A stretch of DNA of 13,586 bases from DATNFP01 sp035606335 (lineage in GTDB: Bacteria; Bacteroidota; Bacteroidia; Chitinophagales; Chitinophagaceae): positions 1 to 13,586 of the forward strand of contig DATNFP010000126.1 in NCBI GenBank assembly GCA_035606335.1, in the 5' to 3' direction. Shown piece by piece: positions 1-7,656 of the stretch. The first letter of the stretch is position 1; the number at the start of each line of letters is the position of its first letter. Under the pieces are notes generated by a model. The model searched no databases. It was not told where the DNA came from and saw nothing but the letters and a program-made list of their open reading frames with translations. Position numbers and translations under genes: made by a program.

Positions 1-1
1 C

Positions 2-565
2 ATTGAAGATTTCCTGAAAAGAAATAGTCTTTACGTAAAGGGCAGAGCATTGGAAATAGGAGACAATTATTATACGCGGCAATTTGGCAAAGAACACGTT
101 ACAAAATCTGATGTTTTACACATTGATAAAAACAATCCGGCAGCTACCATTACCGGAGACCTTAGTGATCTTTCACATATAGCTGACAACAGCTTTGATT
201 GTATTATTCTTACTCAGACTTTACATCTTATTTACGACCACAATGCAGCACTACAAACCTGCCACAGAATATTATCAGAAAATGGAGTATTGTTAATTAC
301 CGTACCCGGCATTACCAATATAGACCAGGGAGAATGGGGAAAAACGTGGTATTGGTCATTCACTGAGACTTCGATGAAAAGAATGCTGACAGATGTTTTT
401 GGTGAGCAAAATATTCAATTAAGCTGTTACGGCAATATCTTGTCAGCAACAGCATTCCTATACGGCGCAGGTGTGAATGAAATCAGCAATGAGGAAAAAG
501 ATGTTTACGACCCTCATTATCCTGTTATTATTGCTGCCATTGCAACTAAAAAGGAGAAGCCATGA
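2..565 (+). CDS. SAM-dependent methyltransferase, 5'-truncated by the window edge
   Basis: The reading frame is open from base 2, so the true start lies left of the window. A TTG at 50 is in frame but falls inside the SAM-binding motif and is not a credible start. The 187 visible residues show the class I methyltransferase pattern: a degenerate motif I 'GRALEIGDNYYTR' near the visible N-terminus, an acidic strand end 'VLHIDK', motif IV 'FDCIILTQTLHLIYD', then 'GVLLITVPG'. This subtype, with 'EIGD-x-YT' and a late 'DPHYPVII' segment, is familiar from glycan clusters. It probably methylates a sugar or glycan intermediate in the cytoplasm, but the acceptor cannot be read from sequence. The stop overlaps the next ATG by four bases (ATGA), indicating one operon. 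Family call is firm; substrate unknown. Confidence 0.
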   Translation: MEDFLKRNSLYVKGRALEIGDNYYTRQFGKEHVTKSDVLHIDKNNPAATITGDLSDLSHIADNSFDCIILTQTLHLIYDHNAALQTCHRILSENGVLLITVPGITNIDQGEWGKTWYWSFTETSMKRMLTDVFGEQNIQLSCYGNILSATAFLYGAGVNEISNEEKDVYDPHYPVIIAAIATKKEKP

Positions 566-1560
566 AACAGTTGAAAGATCTTAGAAGGAAGCTTTTTTCA
601 GGAAAACATTTTAAAAGCTTAATACTACTCTATCATCACATAGCAGAGATACCTATTGATCCATGGGAAATGGCAGTAACATCAAAACATTTTGAAGATC
701 ACCTCGACGTTTTAGCAAATGACTATAACATTCAGCCTCTATCTGCTCTATCCCAGCAAAAAGATTCTTATCCTCAGACAACAATATCCCTGACTTTTGA
801 TGATGCTTATGAAGATAATTATAGGAATGCGTTCCCATTATTAAAAAAGCTACAGCTACCCGCCACCTTTTTTGTAGCGACTAAAATATTGAAAAACGGT
901 CACGCATTCTGGTGGGAAGTGTTGGAAGAGCTGCTATTAGGAAATATACAACTTCCAGAAAAATTGACCTTGACACTGCAAGGTGATCTACTCTATCAAT
1001 GCGATATTAAACCAATTGAAACAACTACTGATCGCTGGTCTGCGTGGAAAGGAATAGCCGAAAATCAACGTCAGGACATTTATCTCGAATTAGCAGCTAA
1101 AATAAAAGAGCTTCCACCTGATATTCAAACAAAAGTCACTAACCAACTATTATCCTGGGTCGGAAAAAAATTTTCACTGAGCAGCGCAGCAAATAAAATG
1201 AGCGCAAAACAATTAATTGAAGTGCAGCAATCAGGACTGATAGAAATCGGCGCACACACTGTAAATCATCCCGCATTGGGTAATTTACCTGAAGAGGCAC
1301 AGCTAAAGGAAATAAAAGAAAGTAAAAAACAATTAGAAACTTTATTGCAGGCTATGGTAAATTCTTTTGCCTATCCACATGGACATTATAATGAATTGAC
1401 AAAAAGCCTGGTCGAAGAGGCAGGTTTTACAATGGCCTGCACTACTGAAGAAAATTCTTTTGATGGCTATAATGACCCATTGATACTGCCACGAATATGG
1501 ATAAAGGATTGGGAGAAGGACCAATTTGCAAACGAAATAAAAAAATGGTTGCAAAACTAA
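562..1560 (+). CDS. Cytoplasmic polysaccharide deacetylase (NodB-like, carbohydrate esterase 4 fold)
   Basis: A 332-residue protein with the NodB homology domain. Motif 1 is 'TFDDAYED' (residues 78-85; catalytic base and metal-binding Asp), motif 2 is 'HTVNHP' (232-237; two metal-binding His), motif 3 is 'FAYPHG' (269-274). The N-terminal 'LLYHHIAE' and 'DPWEMAVTSKHFEDHLDVL' resemble a subgroup found beside glycosyltransferases. There is no signal peptide or membrane segment, so it probably acts in the cytoplasm on a nucleotide- or lipid-linked N-acetyl sugar, removing the acetyl group; that is inference. About 145 residues separate motifs 1 and 2, an insertion larger than in minimal NodB domains. 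ATG 562 overlaps the upstream stop, and an AGGAG at 552-556 precedes it, unusual for this phylum and also part of upstream Lys/Glu codons. Confidence 0.
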   Translation: MKQLKDLRRKLFSGKHFKSLILLYHHIAEIPIDPWEMAVTSKHFEDHLDVLANDYNIQPLSALSQQKDSYPQTTISLTFDDAYEDNYRNAFPLLKKLQLPATFFVATKILKNGHAFWWEVLEELLLGNIQLPEKLTLTLQGDLLYQCDIKPIETTTDRWSAWKGIAENQRQDIYLELAAKIKELPPDIQTKVTNQLLSWVGKKFSLSSAANKMSAKQLIEVQQSGLIEIGAHTVNHPALGNLPEEAQLKEIKESKKQLETLLQAMVNSFAYPHGHYNELTKSLVEEAGFTMACTTEENSFDGYNDPLILPRIWIKDWEKDQFANEIKKWLQN

Positions 1561-1571
1561 ATCGAGCGTTA

Positions 1572-2444
1572 ATGGAGAGTCAATTCATTTCTATCATTAT
1601 ACCTTTTTACAACACAGAAGCCTATCTGACAGAGGCTATTGAAAGTGTATTGCAACAAACATATGACAACTGGGAATTATTGTTGATTGATGATGGCTCT
1701 ACAGATAGTGGGACACAAATAGCCAAACAATATGCTGAACAATACGCCAATAAGATAAAATACCTAATGCATGAACAGCATAAGAACAGGGGATTAACAG
1801 CTTCACGCAACCTGGGGCTACAACAATCATGTGGGGAGTACATTGCATTACTTGACGCAGATGATTACTGGCTTCCTGAAAAATTATCAACACAGGTGGC
1901 AATTGCCGAAGCTCACCCGGAGTGTGCATTGATCGGCGGAGCATCCTTATATTGGTATAGCTGGCAGGATAGCACAAAGGAGGATGTGGTAATACAAGTA
2001 GGATGTAAGGCAGATGAAATTATTTATTCTGCGCAGCTAAACACTATATTATACCCACTTGGTAAAGGAGCGGCACCCTGCCCTTGCAGCCTTTTAATAA
2101 AAACCGACGCTATAAAAAAACATAAAGGCTTTGAAGAACAATTTTCAGGAATTTTTCAGGCATATGAAGACCAGGCATTCCTATCCAAATTATATTTAAA
2201 TGAGCAATGTTATATGTCTTCGCAATGGCTGGATAAATATCGTCAGCGAAATGCAAGCCTTGTGGGCAATATTAAAGACAAACAGAGCTACCGGATGGTA
2301 AGATTATTTTTTTTGAAATGGTTACAAAATTATTTGAAAGAGCAAAAGGTAAATACTCCGGCTATATGGAAGGCGTTGAACAGTGCTATATTTGAATGCA
2401 AATATCCTTTATTACATAAAGGCATACAGTGGTTGTCAAAATAA
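1572..2444 (+). CDS. Family 2 glycosyltransferase (GT-A fold), first of four
   Basis: From ATG 1572 the protein is 290 residues and enters the GT2 fold at once ('SIIIPFYNTEAYL', residues 7-19). The nucleotide-sugar signature 'DDGSTD' lies at 40-45 and the metal/diphosphate-binding 'DADD' at 95-98. An 'ED' pair at 199-200 fits the usual catalytic-base position. No membrane helix is evident, so it likely works on the cytoplasmic face, adding one sugar to a lipid-linked acceptor. The start is uncertain: ATG 1545 is in frame and would overlap the deacetylase by 16 bases, adding 'MVAKLNRAL'. I prefer 1572 because the fold begins directly after it. Donor and acceptor cannot be deduced. Family assignment is strong. 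Confidence 0.
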   Translation: MESQFISIIIPFYNTEAYLTEAIESVLQQTYDNWELLLIDDGSTDSGTQIAKQYAEQYANKIKYLMHEQHKNRGLTASRNLGLQQSCGEYIALLDADDYWLPEKLSTQVAIAEAHPECALIGGASLYWYSWQDSTKEDVVIQVGCKADEIIYSAQLNTILYPLGKGAAPCPCSLLIKTDAIKKHKGFEEQFSGIFQAYEDQAFLSKLYLNEQCYMSSQWLDKYRQRNASLVGNIKDKQSYRMVRLFFLKWLQNYLKEQKVNTPAIWKALNSAIFECKYPLLHKGIQWLSK

Positions 2445-2451
2445 CAGAATA

Positions 2452-3510
2452 GTGCAAAATAGGCCTAACACATATGAAGCTCCACGCGTAAGCATTATAA
2501 TGCCCGTGTATAATGCCGAAAAGTACATTGCAGAAGCAATATATAGCATACTTGGCCAGACTTTCCAACATTTTGAATTATTGATAATCGATGATAGCTC
2601 AACTGATAGATCCATTGAGATCATCCAGTCGTTTTATGATCCACGCATACAATTGTATCAGAATGAAAAGAACGAAGGCATTACAGCTTCCTTAAATAAA
2701 GGGATCGCTTTATCTAAGTGCGAATTGATAGCCAGGATGGATGCTGATGATATTTGCCATCCGCTGCGACTTGAAAAACAAGTGGCCTATATGCAGGAAA
2801 ACCAGGACTATGCAATGGTGTCTTCATGGGTAAGGCTTATTGACGAAAAAGGAAATTATATCAAAACGGAAGGGACGAAAAGCAAATACCTGTATTATAA
2901 CCTCTTTTTTGAGTGCTGTATTTTCCATCCAACTGTGATGTTCAGAAAGGAACTATTGGCAAAAATTGGTAACTATCTATTGGCATATGCTGAGGATCTT
3001 GAACTTTTTCAAAGGATAAGCAAACATTTTAGAATAGGTGGTATTGATGAGCCACTGCTTGATTATCGCATACACGATGCGAATACCAATACGGTTAAAA
3101 GGAAGGAGGAATATGACGATTTTAGCCTAAAAGTATTACAAGACAACCTCGCTAACTGCTTAGGAAATAATAAGTTGCCTATTGAATACCTGGAATGTTA
3201 TCGATATAATTATGATTTACTAAAGAAAAAAAATGTAGCAGGTATATATAACTGTCTTAAACTTCTGGATACAATTTCTATCTGTATATTGGACACTTCT
3301 AATCCAAACAATTGTAAAGAGGACATTAACTTTATGTGGCAATTTAAAAAAAGCTTTATAGTTAGGGATCTTGCCAAGCGCTTGCCAATAAAGCAAAAAA
3401 TACTATTATTATGGAAGTATGATAGAAAAACGCTTCTATCTGTACATAAAATGAAAATATCTTTGATTAACCAAATAAAAAGAATTTTGCCTATTGGATC
3501 GTATTCCTGA
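2452..3510 (+). CDS. Family 2 glycosyltransferase (GT-A fold), second of four, probable GTG start
   Basis: The frame contains 'VSIIMPVYNAEKYIAEAI', 'LLIIDDSSTD', 'ARMDADD' and 'YAEDLELFQRI', the ordered GT2 landmarks (fold entry, nucleotide-binding Asp pair, DxD, catalytic-base region). The first in-frame ATG (2383) would overlap the upstream gene by 62 bases and add 23 residues that merely shadow that gene. GTG at 2452, seven bases after the upstream stop at 2444, gives a 352-residue protein starting 'MQNRPNTYEAPRVSII' and is preferred. The C-terminal third is basic, Lys/Ile/Leu-rich and has no recognisable motif; it may help bind the membrane or acceptor. It belongs to the glycan operon. 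Sugar specificity is unknown. Confidence 0.
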   Translation: MQNRPNTYEAPRVSIIMPVYNAEKYIAEAIYSILGQTFQHFELLIIDDSSTDRSIEIIQSFYDPRIQLYQNEKNEGITASLNKGIALSKCELIARMDADDICHPLRLEKQVAYMQENQDYAMVSSWVRLIDEKGNYIKTEGTKSKYLYYNLFFECCIFHPTVMFRKELLAKIGNYLLAYAEDLELFQRISKHFRIGGIDEPLLDYRIHDANTNTVKRKEEYDDFSLKVLQDNLANCLGNNKLPIEYLECYRYNYDLLKKKNVAGIYNCLKLLDTISICILDTSNPNNCKEDINFMWQFKKSFIVRDLAKRLPIKQKILLLWKYDRKTLLSVHKMKISLINQIKRILPIGSYS

Positions 3511-4480
3511 CACACCGCCCATAATCCCGGCACTACATGAAACAACAGGTATAGAACGGCCACTGTGGTCTGTGATGATACCTGTTTATAACTGTTTTGG
3601 CTATCTGCGAGAAGCATTGGAAAGTGTTATGCTTCAAGCAGCTAACAGGACGGATATGCAAATAGAGGTGGTGGATGACAGTAGTACAGATAGTGATGTA
3701 GCACAAATTGTAGAAGAGATAGGTAAAGGAAGAATAACCTATTTCCGCCAGGAAGAAAATGTAGGCAGTCTTAGAAATTTTGAAACTTGTATCCTCCGCT
3801 CAAAGGGGAAATTAATTCATCTTTTGCATGGAGATGACATAGTATTACCCGGGTTTTATACAAAAATGCAAGAGCTTTTTAAAGATTTCCCCGAAGCGGG
3901 TGCAGCGTTTTGTCGTTATCAATATATCAATGAAAAAAGCGGGATATTATACCCATCGGATATTGAAAAACAGGAAGATGGGATACTTGATAACTGGCTT
4001 ACACGCTTATACCAACACCAAAGGATACAGACTCCTTCTATTGTTGTAAAGCGATCTGTTTACGAAAATTTAGGAAGCTTTTATGCCGTGCATTATGGAG
4101 AGGACTGGGAAATGTGGCTAAGAATAGCCGCCCATTACCCATTTGCCTATACGCCGGAAATTCTGGCTTCTTACAGACAACATCCAATGTCGATAAGTGG
4201 GCAATATTTTTTAAGTGGGCAAAATATTCGCGACCTAAAAACAGTAATGGATTTAACAGAAAAATATATTCCCCTCTCCGAGCGAAAAACACTGCGCAAA
4301 GAAGCTGAGGAATTTTATTCAAAATATGCTATCGGTACAGCGAGAATGCTATGGAGCAAATACAAAGACCATCAGGCTGTGAGAGCCCAGATAAAGGAAG
4401 CCGGTAAGATGTATAAAAACGCATGGATAAACAAAGAGATCTTGAAACTGAAAATAAAAATGATGCTGAATATATCATGA
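3494..4480 (+). CDS. Family 2 glycosyltransferase (GT-A fold), third of four, probable TTG start
   Basis: A 328-residue GT2 protein: fold entry 'WSVMIPVYNCFGYL' (residues 25-38), 'DDSSTD' (61-66), 'HGDD' in the DxD position (112-115) and 'GEDWEMWLRI' (202-211) carrying the likely catalytic Asp. Stop codons at 3452, 3464 and 3476 block the frame upstream, and no ATG lies between them and the fold. TTG 3494 is therefore the best start, giving a 24-residue leader 'MDRIPDTPPIIPALHETT...' and a 17-base overlap with the upstream gene. A later GTG or ATG would cut the first beta strand. The 'SYRQHPMSISG' stretch after the active-site helix is typical of this subgroup. Donor and acceptor unknown. Confidence 0.
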   Translation: MDRIPDTPPIIPALHETTGIERPLWSVMIPVYNCFGYLREALESVMLQAANRTDMQIEVVDDSSTDSDVAQIVEEIGKGRITYFRQEENVGSLRNFETCILRSKGKLIHLLHGDDIVLPGFYTKMQELFKDFPEAGAAFCRYQYINEKSGILYPSDIEKQEDGILDNWLTRLYQHQRIQTPSIVVKRSVYENLGSFYAVHYGEDWEMWLRIAAHYPFAYTPEILASYRQHPMSISGQYFLSGQNIRDLKTVMDLTEKYIPLSERKTLRKEAEEFYSKYAIGTARMLWSKYKDHQAVRAQIKEAGKMYKNAWINKEILKLKIKMMLNIS

Positions 4481-5517
4481 AAACCGGATTCTCTATCATA
4501 ATATGCTGCTACAACAGTGCCATACGCCTGGAAACCACGTTGCATCATGTCTCTCAACTAAACGTTCCGGATAATACTGATGTTGAATTAATTGTAATTG
4601 ATAACGGGTCTACAGATGACACAGCTATAATTGCACAAAGCATCTGGCAATCTCTTTCAGCTCCCTTTATATTGCGAATCTTATCGGAACCTAATTCGGG
4701 TTTATCTAATGCCAGAATGTTAGGCATATTAAATGCTGAATATGAATATCTACTATTCTGTGACGACGACAACTGGCTGAGTAAAAATTATTTAGCCGAA
4801 GCATTAAAGATAATAGAGCCCAATCCATCTATAGGAATGCTGGGAGGATTTGGAAGAGGGTTTTCTGAAATGGAAATGCCAGCATGGAGCAATCAATTTA
4901 AAATATATGGTTGCGGCGAACAGGCTGAGGCTATTGGGGAAGCAAAAGCATTATATGGTGCAGGAGTGATATTGCGAAGATCTGTCTTCAATAAGCTTAA
5001 GAATGCAGGATATAAATTCATATTGTCTGACAGGAAAAGAAACATTTTAACCTCAGGTGGCGACTACGAATTGGGCTATGCAGTTCGTTTAGCAGGATAT
5101 AAATTGTGGTATGACAATAGCTTGAATTTCACACACTTTCTGCCTTCGGAAAGATTTAGCCCTAATTATGTTCTACAATTTATAAGAGAAAGTACCGGGG
5201 CCTTTAATGTATTAGATACGTATTTGTATTTCATTAAACGGAAAGCAAGCAGCAGGCTATATTTTTACTTCAATTTAATCTATGCCATTCTTCATCATAG
5301 CAAAAGCTTATTCATATCTTCCCTAAAGCCCAGTCGCCTGTCAAAAGACAAAGCTGAAAATCTTCCATTCCTATTTGAACATAATTATCACAAATACCGG
5401 CTTATCTACTCATTAAAATTCTTCTTTACAGCAGAGAAAACTTATAAAAAAATACACAGGCTTAAACAAAAGCTAAGGACAAGTAACACAAATGATTTTG
5501 TATTAGCTAAAGTGTAG
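4477..5517 (+). CDS. Family 2 glycosyltransferase (GT-A fold), fourth of four, CDDDN subtype
   Basis: A 346-residue protein starting at ATG 4477, whose ATGA overlaps the upstream stop. An in-frame ATG at 4423 would add 18 residues that shadow the upstream gene and is rejected. Landmarks are 'FSIIICCYNSA' near the N-terminus, 'DNGSTD' (42-47), 'CDDDNW' (95-100) as an expanded DxD, and 'GGDYELGYAVRLAGYKLWYD' (194-213), where the Asp/Glu pair sits at the usual catalytic-base position. After residue 240 comes an aromatic, hydrophobic stretch ('LYFYFNLIYAIL') that may pack against the membrane, then a Lys/Arg-rich tail. It is the last gene of the glycan operon; the next gene is on the opposite strand. 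No clear intrinsic terminator was found within the 130 bases downstream. Confidence 0.
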   Translation: MKTGFSIIICCYNSAIRLETTLHHVSQLNVPDNTDVELIVIDNGSTDDTAIIAQSIWQSLSAPFILRILSEPNSGLSNARMLGILNAEYEYLLFCDDDNWLSKNYLAEALKIIEPNPSIGMLGGFGRGFSEMEMPAWSNQFKIYGCGEQAEAIGEAKALYGAGVILRRSVFNKLKNAGYKFILSDRKRNILTSGGDYELGYAVRLAGYKLWYDNSLNFTHFLPSERFSPNYVLQFIRESTGAFNVLDTYLYFIKRKASSRLYFYFNLIYAILHHSKSLFISSLKPSRLSKDKAENLPFLFEHNYHKYRLIYSLKFFFTAEKTYKKIHRLKQKLRTSNTNDFVLAKV

Positions 5518-5647
5518 AAATTATTTCATTCCGCGGAGCAAGGCACTGTGCGAATACAAACATAGGGGCAAATCCTCGGTCATAAACATTTTTTTATCAT
5601 TATCCCAAAATCACTGCCCGATCTTCAACTGAAGAATTGCGGAATTG

Positions 5648-6073
5648 TCAAGAGCTATGATCCACCACAATAACCCATTGTCCGTTTATTTTTCTAAATA
5701 GCAATGTGTAATATCCTGATAGATCACCGATACTTCTTTTCAATGCCCAGGTTCCTACAATAAAATAATAGTCAGACGCAAGCTTCTTCATACTTGTAAT
5801 TACGGAAGTAAGTTTTCCCATATGTGCTGTATCCGGGTAGGCTTGTTGATACCTTGCAAGTGTGTTTTGGTAGCCATACCTTGGCCCCTTCTGGCCAATA
5901 AATAGCAAACTGTCATTCTCCCAATACCCTTTCATGTATCCGGCTATATTACCGTTGTTCCACTCATTTACCTGCCTGGATAAAAGAGACCGGATAGCTT
6001 GTTCGTCTTTATTTTGGCCATAACCGGTATTGATTATAGCAAAACAGGTTATGAATAGTAATAAATATTTCAT
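5648..6073 (-). CDS. Small secreted NTF2/SnoaL-like protein (DUF4440-type)
   Basis: The frame extends upstream to 6091, but ATG 6073 starts a clean signal peptide 'MKYLLLFITCFAIINTGYG' with probable cleavage before Gln20, so 6073 is preferred (141 residues). The mature part begins 'DEQAIRSLLSRQVNEWNNGNIAGYMKGYW', the typical helical opening of the DUF4440/SnoaL-like cone fold, continues with 'GYQNTLARYQQAYPD', and ends with 'GYYTLLFRKINGQWVIVVDHSS', the characteristic closing strands. Proteins of this type are small periplasmic or secreted proteins in Bacteroidota; some bind small ligands and most have no known reaction. No catalytic residues can be assigned. It is convergent with the glycan operon and divergent from glycyl-tRNA synthetase, and seems to be monocistronic. 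Fold assignment is fairly sure; function unknown. Confidence 0.
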   Translation of the reverse strand: MKYLLLFITCFAIINTGYGQNKDEQAIRSLLSRQVNEWNNGNIAGYMKGYWENDSLLFIGQKGPRYGYQNTLARYQQAYPDTAHMGKLTSVITSMKKLASDYYFIVGTWALKRSIGDLSGYYTLLFRKINGQWVIVVDHSS

Positions 6074-6134
6074 AATTAGATCATTAAGCAATGCTAAAAT
6101 ACATTTTGTAATGTTTTACAGTGAAAAATCATGC

Positions 6135-6167
6135 TTTAGGGTGTGAGATGGTTTTACATTATTTTTG
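6135..6167 (+). promoter_or_regulatory. Candidate Bacteroidota promoter for glycyl-tRNA synthetase
   Basis: TATTTTTG at 6160-6167 fits the TAnnTTTG -7 element, with a weak TTTAG at 6135-6139 about 20 bases upstream in the -33 place. The implied transcript start falls at or within a few bases of ATG 6175, so the mRNA would be almost leaderless. The -33 match is poor, hence low confidence. Confidence 0.
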
Positions 6168-6174
6168 CGAACCT

Positions 6175-7605
6175 ATGGCAAATGACAATCGACTTCAGGA
6201 TATTATAGCCCATTGCAAGGAATATGGATTTATATTCCCTTCCAGCGAAATATATGATGGATTAAGCGCTGTGTACGACTATGGTCAGAATGGGGCCGAG
6301 CTGAAAAAGAATATAAAGGACTATTGGTGGAAAAGCATGACCCAGATGCATGAAAATATTGTTGGCATTGATGCTGCTATTTTTATGCACCCCACGGTTT
6401 GGAAGGCAAGCGGCCATATAGATAACTTCAGCGACCCAATGATCGATAACAAGGATAGTAAAAAGCGTTACCGTGTGGATCACCTCATTGAAGGGTATGC
6501 TGAAACTTTGCCAAAAGATGCCGGAGAAGCATTACTCCAGAAAATGGATCAGTTGCTGGCAGCAAATGATTTTACCAGCTTAAAACAATTGATAGAAGAA
6601 AATAAGATCACTTGTAGTATAAGTGGCACAAGCAATTGGACGGACGTACGCCAGTTCAATTTGATGTTTGCCACACAATTAGGTTCTCTTGCTGAGGAAG
6701 CAAATGAAATATACCTACGTCCGGAAACTGCGCAAGGTATATTTGTCAATTTCCTGAATGTACAGAAAACAGGAAGGATGAAAATACCTTTTGGTATCGC
6801 GCAGATGGGAAAGGCTTTCCGTAACGAAATTGTTGCCCGCCAGTTCATATTTCGCATGCGTGAGTTTGAGCAAATGGAAATGCAGTTCTTTGTACGTCCC
6901 GGCACACAAAAGGAATGGTATGAGTATTGGAAGGAAACACGCATGAAATGGCACCTTAGCCTTGCCATACCGCAGGAAAAATATAAGTTCCATGATCACA
7001 CTAAACTTGCGCACTATGCAGATGCTGCTTGTGATATTGAATATGACTTCCCTATTGGTTTCAAAGAGGTAGAAGGCATCCATAGCCGTACAGATTTCGA
7101 TTTAAAGAATCACCAGCAATACAGTGGGAAGAAGCTTACCTATTTCGATACGGAATTGAACCAGCACTACATACCATACGTTGTAGAAACTTCTATAGGT
7201 GTAGACCGTACAGTGATGATGGTACTCAGCGAAGCCTATGTGGACGAAGATCTTAGCACCGCAGATAAAAAAGATAGCCGGGTAGTTCTAAAATTACCTG
7301 CATTTCTTGCGCCTAACAAATTGGCTATTCTACCACTTGTAAAAAAAGATGGTCTTCCGGAAATAGCGCGCCAGTTAATGGATCAATGCAAGCCTGCGTT
7401 TAAATGTTTTTACGAAGAGAAAGATACTATAGGCAAGCGGTATCGCCGGCAAGACGCAATTGGTACACCATTCTGTGTCACTATAGATCATCAGACAAAA
7501 GAAGACAATACAGTAACCATCCGTCATAGAGATAGCATGTTACAGGAGCGTGTGCCACTCGACCAGGTAAAGAAAATAGTATTGGATAAAATACAAGTCT
7601 TCTAA
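6175..7605 (+). CDS. glyQS: Glycine--tRNA ligase, single-chain (alpha2) type
   Basis: Charges tRNA-Gly with glycine using ATP, in the cytoplasm. The 476-residue protein is a class II synthetase of the eukaryote/archaeal-like homodimeric type, not the alpha2beta2 GlyQ+GlyS type. The N-terminus 'FVFPSSEIYDGLSAVYDYGQNG'-like segment, 'VGIDAAIFMHPTVWKASGH' and 'YLRPETAQGIFVNF' are family hallmarks. Motif 2 'FRNE' is at 215-218 and motif 3 'GVDR' at 342-345. The anticodon-binding domain follows ('LAPNKLAILPLV' through 'KRYRRQDAIGTPFCVTID'). The frame is open up to GTG 6121 and has ATG 6148, but the extra residues look unrelated to the family, so ATG 6175 is chosen. All key motifs are intact. It stands alone, followed after 51 bases by a small gene on the same strand with no obvious terminator between them. 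Confidence 0.
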   Translation: MANDNRLQDIIAHCKEYGFIFPSSEIYDGLSAVYDYGQNGAELKKNIKDYWWKSMTQMHENIVGIDAAIFMHPTVWKASGHIDNFSDPMIDNKDSKKRYRVDHLIEGYAETLPKDAGEALLQKMDQLLAANDFTSLKQLIEENKITCSISGTSNWTDVRQFNLMFATQLGSLAEEANEIYLRPETAQGIFVNFLNVQKTGRMKIPFGIAQMGKAFRNEIVARQFIFRMREFEQMEMQFFVRPGTQKEWYEYWKETRMKWHLSLAIPQEKYKFHDHTKLAHYADAACDIEYDFPIGFKEVEGIHSRTDFDLKNHQQYSGKKLTYFDTELNQHYIPYVVETSIGVDRTVMMVLSEAYVDEDLSTADKKDSRVVLKLPAFLAPNKLAILPLVKKDGLPEIARQLMDQCKPAFKCFYEEKDTIGKRYRRQDAIGTPFCVTIDHQTKEDNTVTIRHRDSMLQERVPLDQVKKIVLDKIQVF

Positions 7606-7656
7606 CGGCCTTTTTTAGAAATTGTGTAAATTGATGTCCATAATAAGCCAATTCTT

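Noticed and set aside
50..52. TTG as start of the first methyltransferase
   Set aside because: It lies inside the SAM-binding motif and the frame is open to the window edge, so the gene is truncated instead.
5518..5647. Terminator between the glycan operon and the convergent secreted protein gene
   Set aside because: Only a 5-base CTTCA/TGAAG pairing with a 2-base gap and an unlinked T7 run are seen; no stable hairpin directly before a T-run.
6094..6101. Minus-strand -7 element for the NTF2-like gene (rc TATTTTAG)
   Set aside because: One mismatch and no -33 partner about 19 bases away.
6121..6174. N-terminal extension of glycyl-tRNA synthetase from GTG 6121 or ATG 6148
   Set aside because: The extra residues are unlike the family's N-terminus, and ATG 6175 gives the expected beginning.
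7606..7620. Intrinsic terminator after glyQS (T6 run following CGGCC)
   Set aside because: No stem of useful length precedes the T-run.
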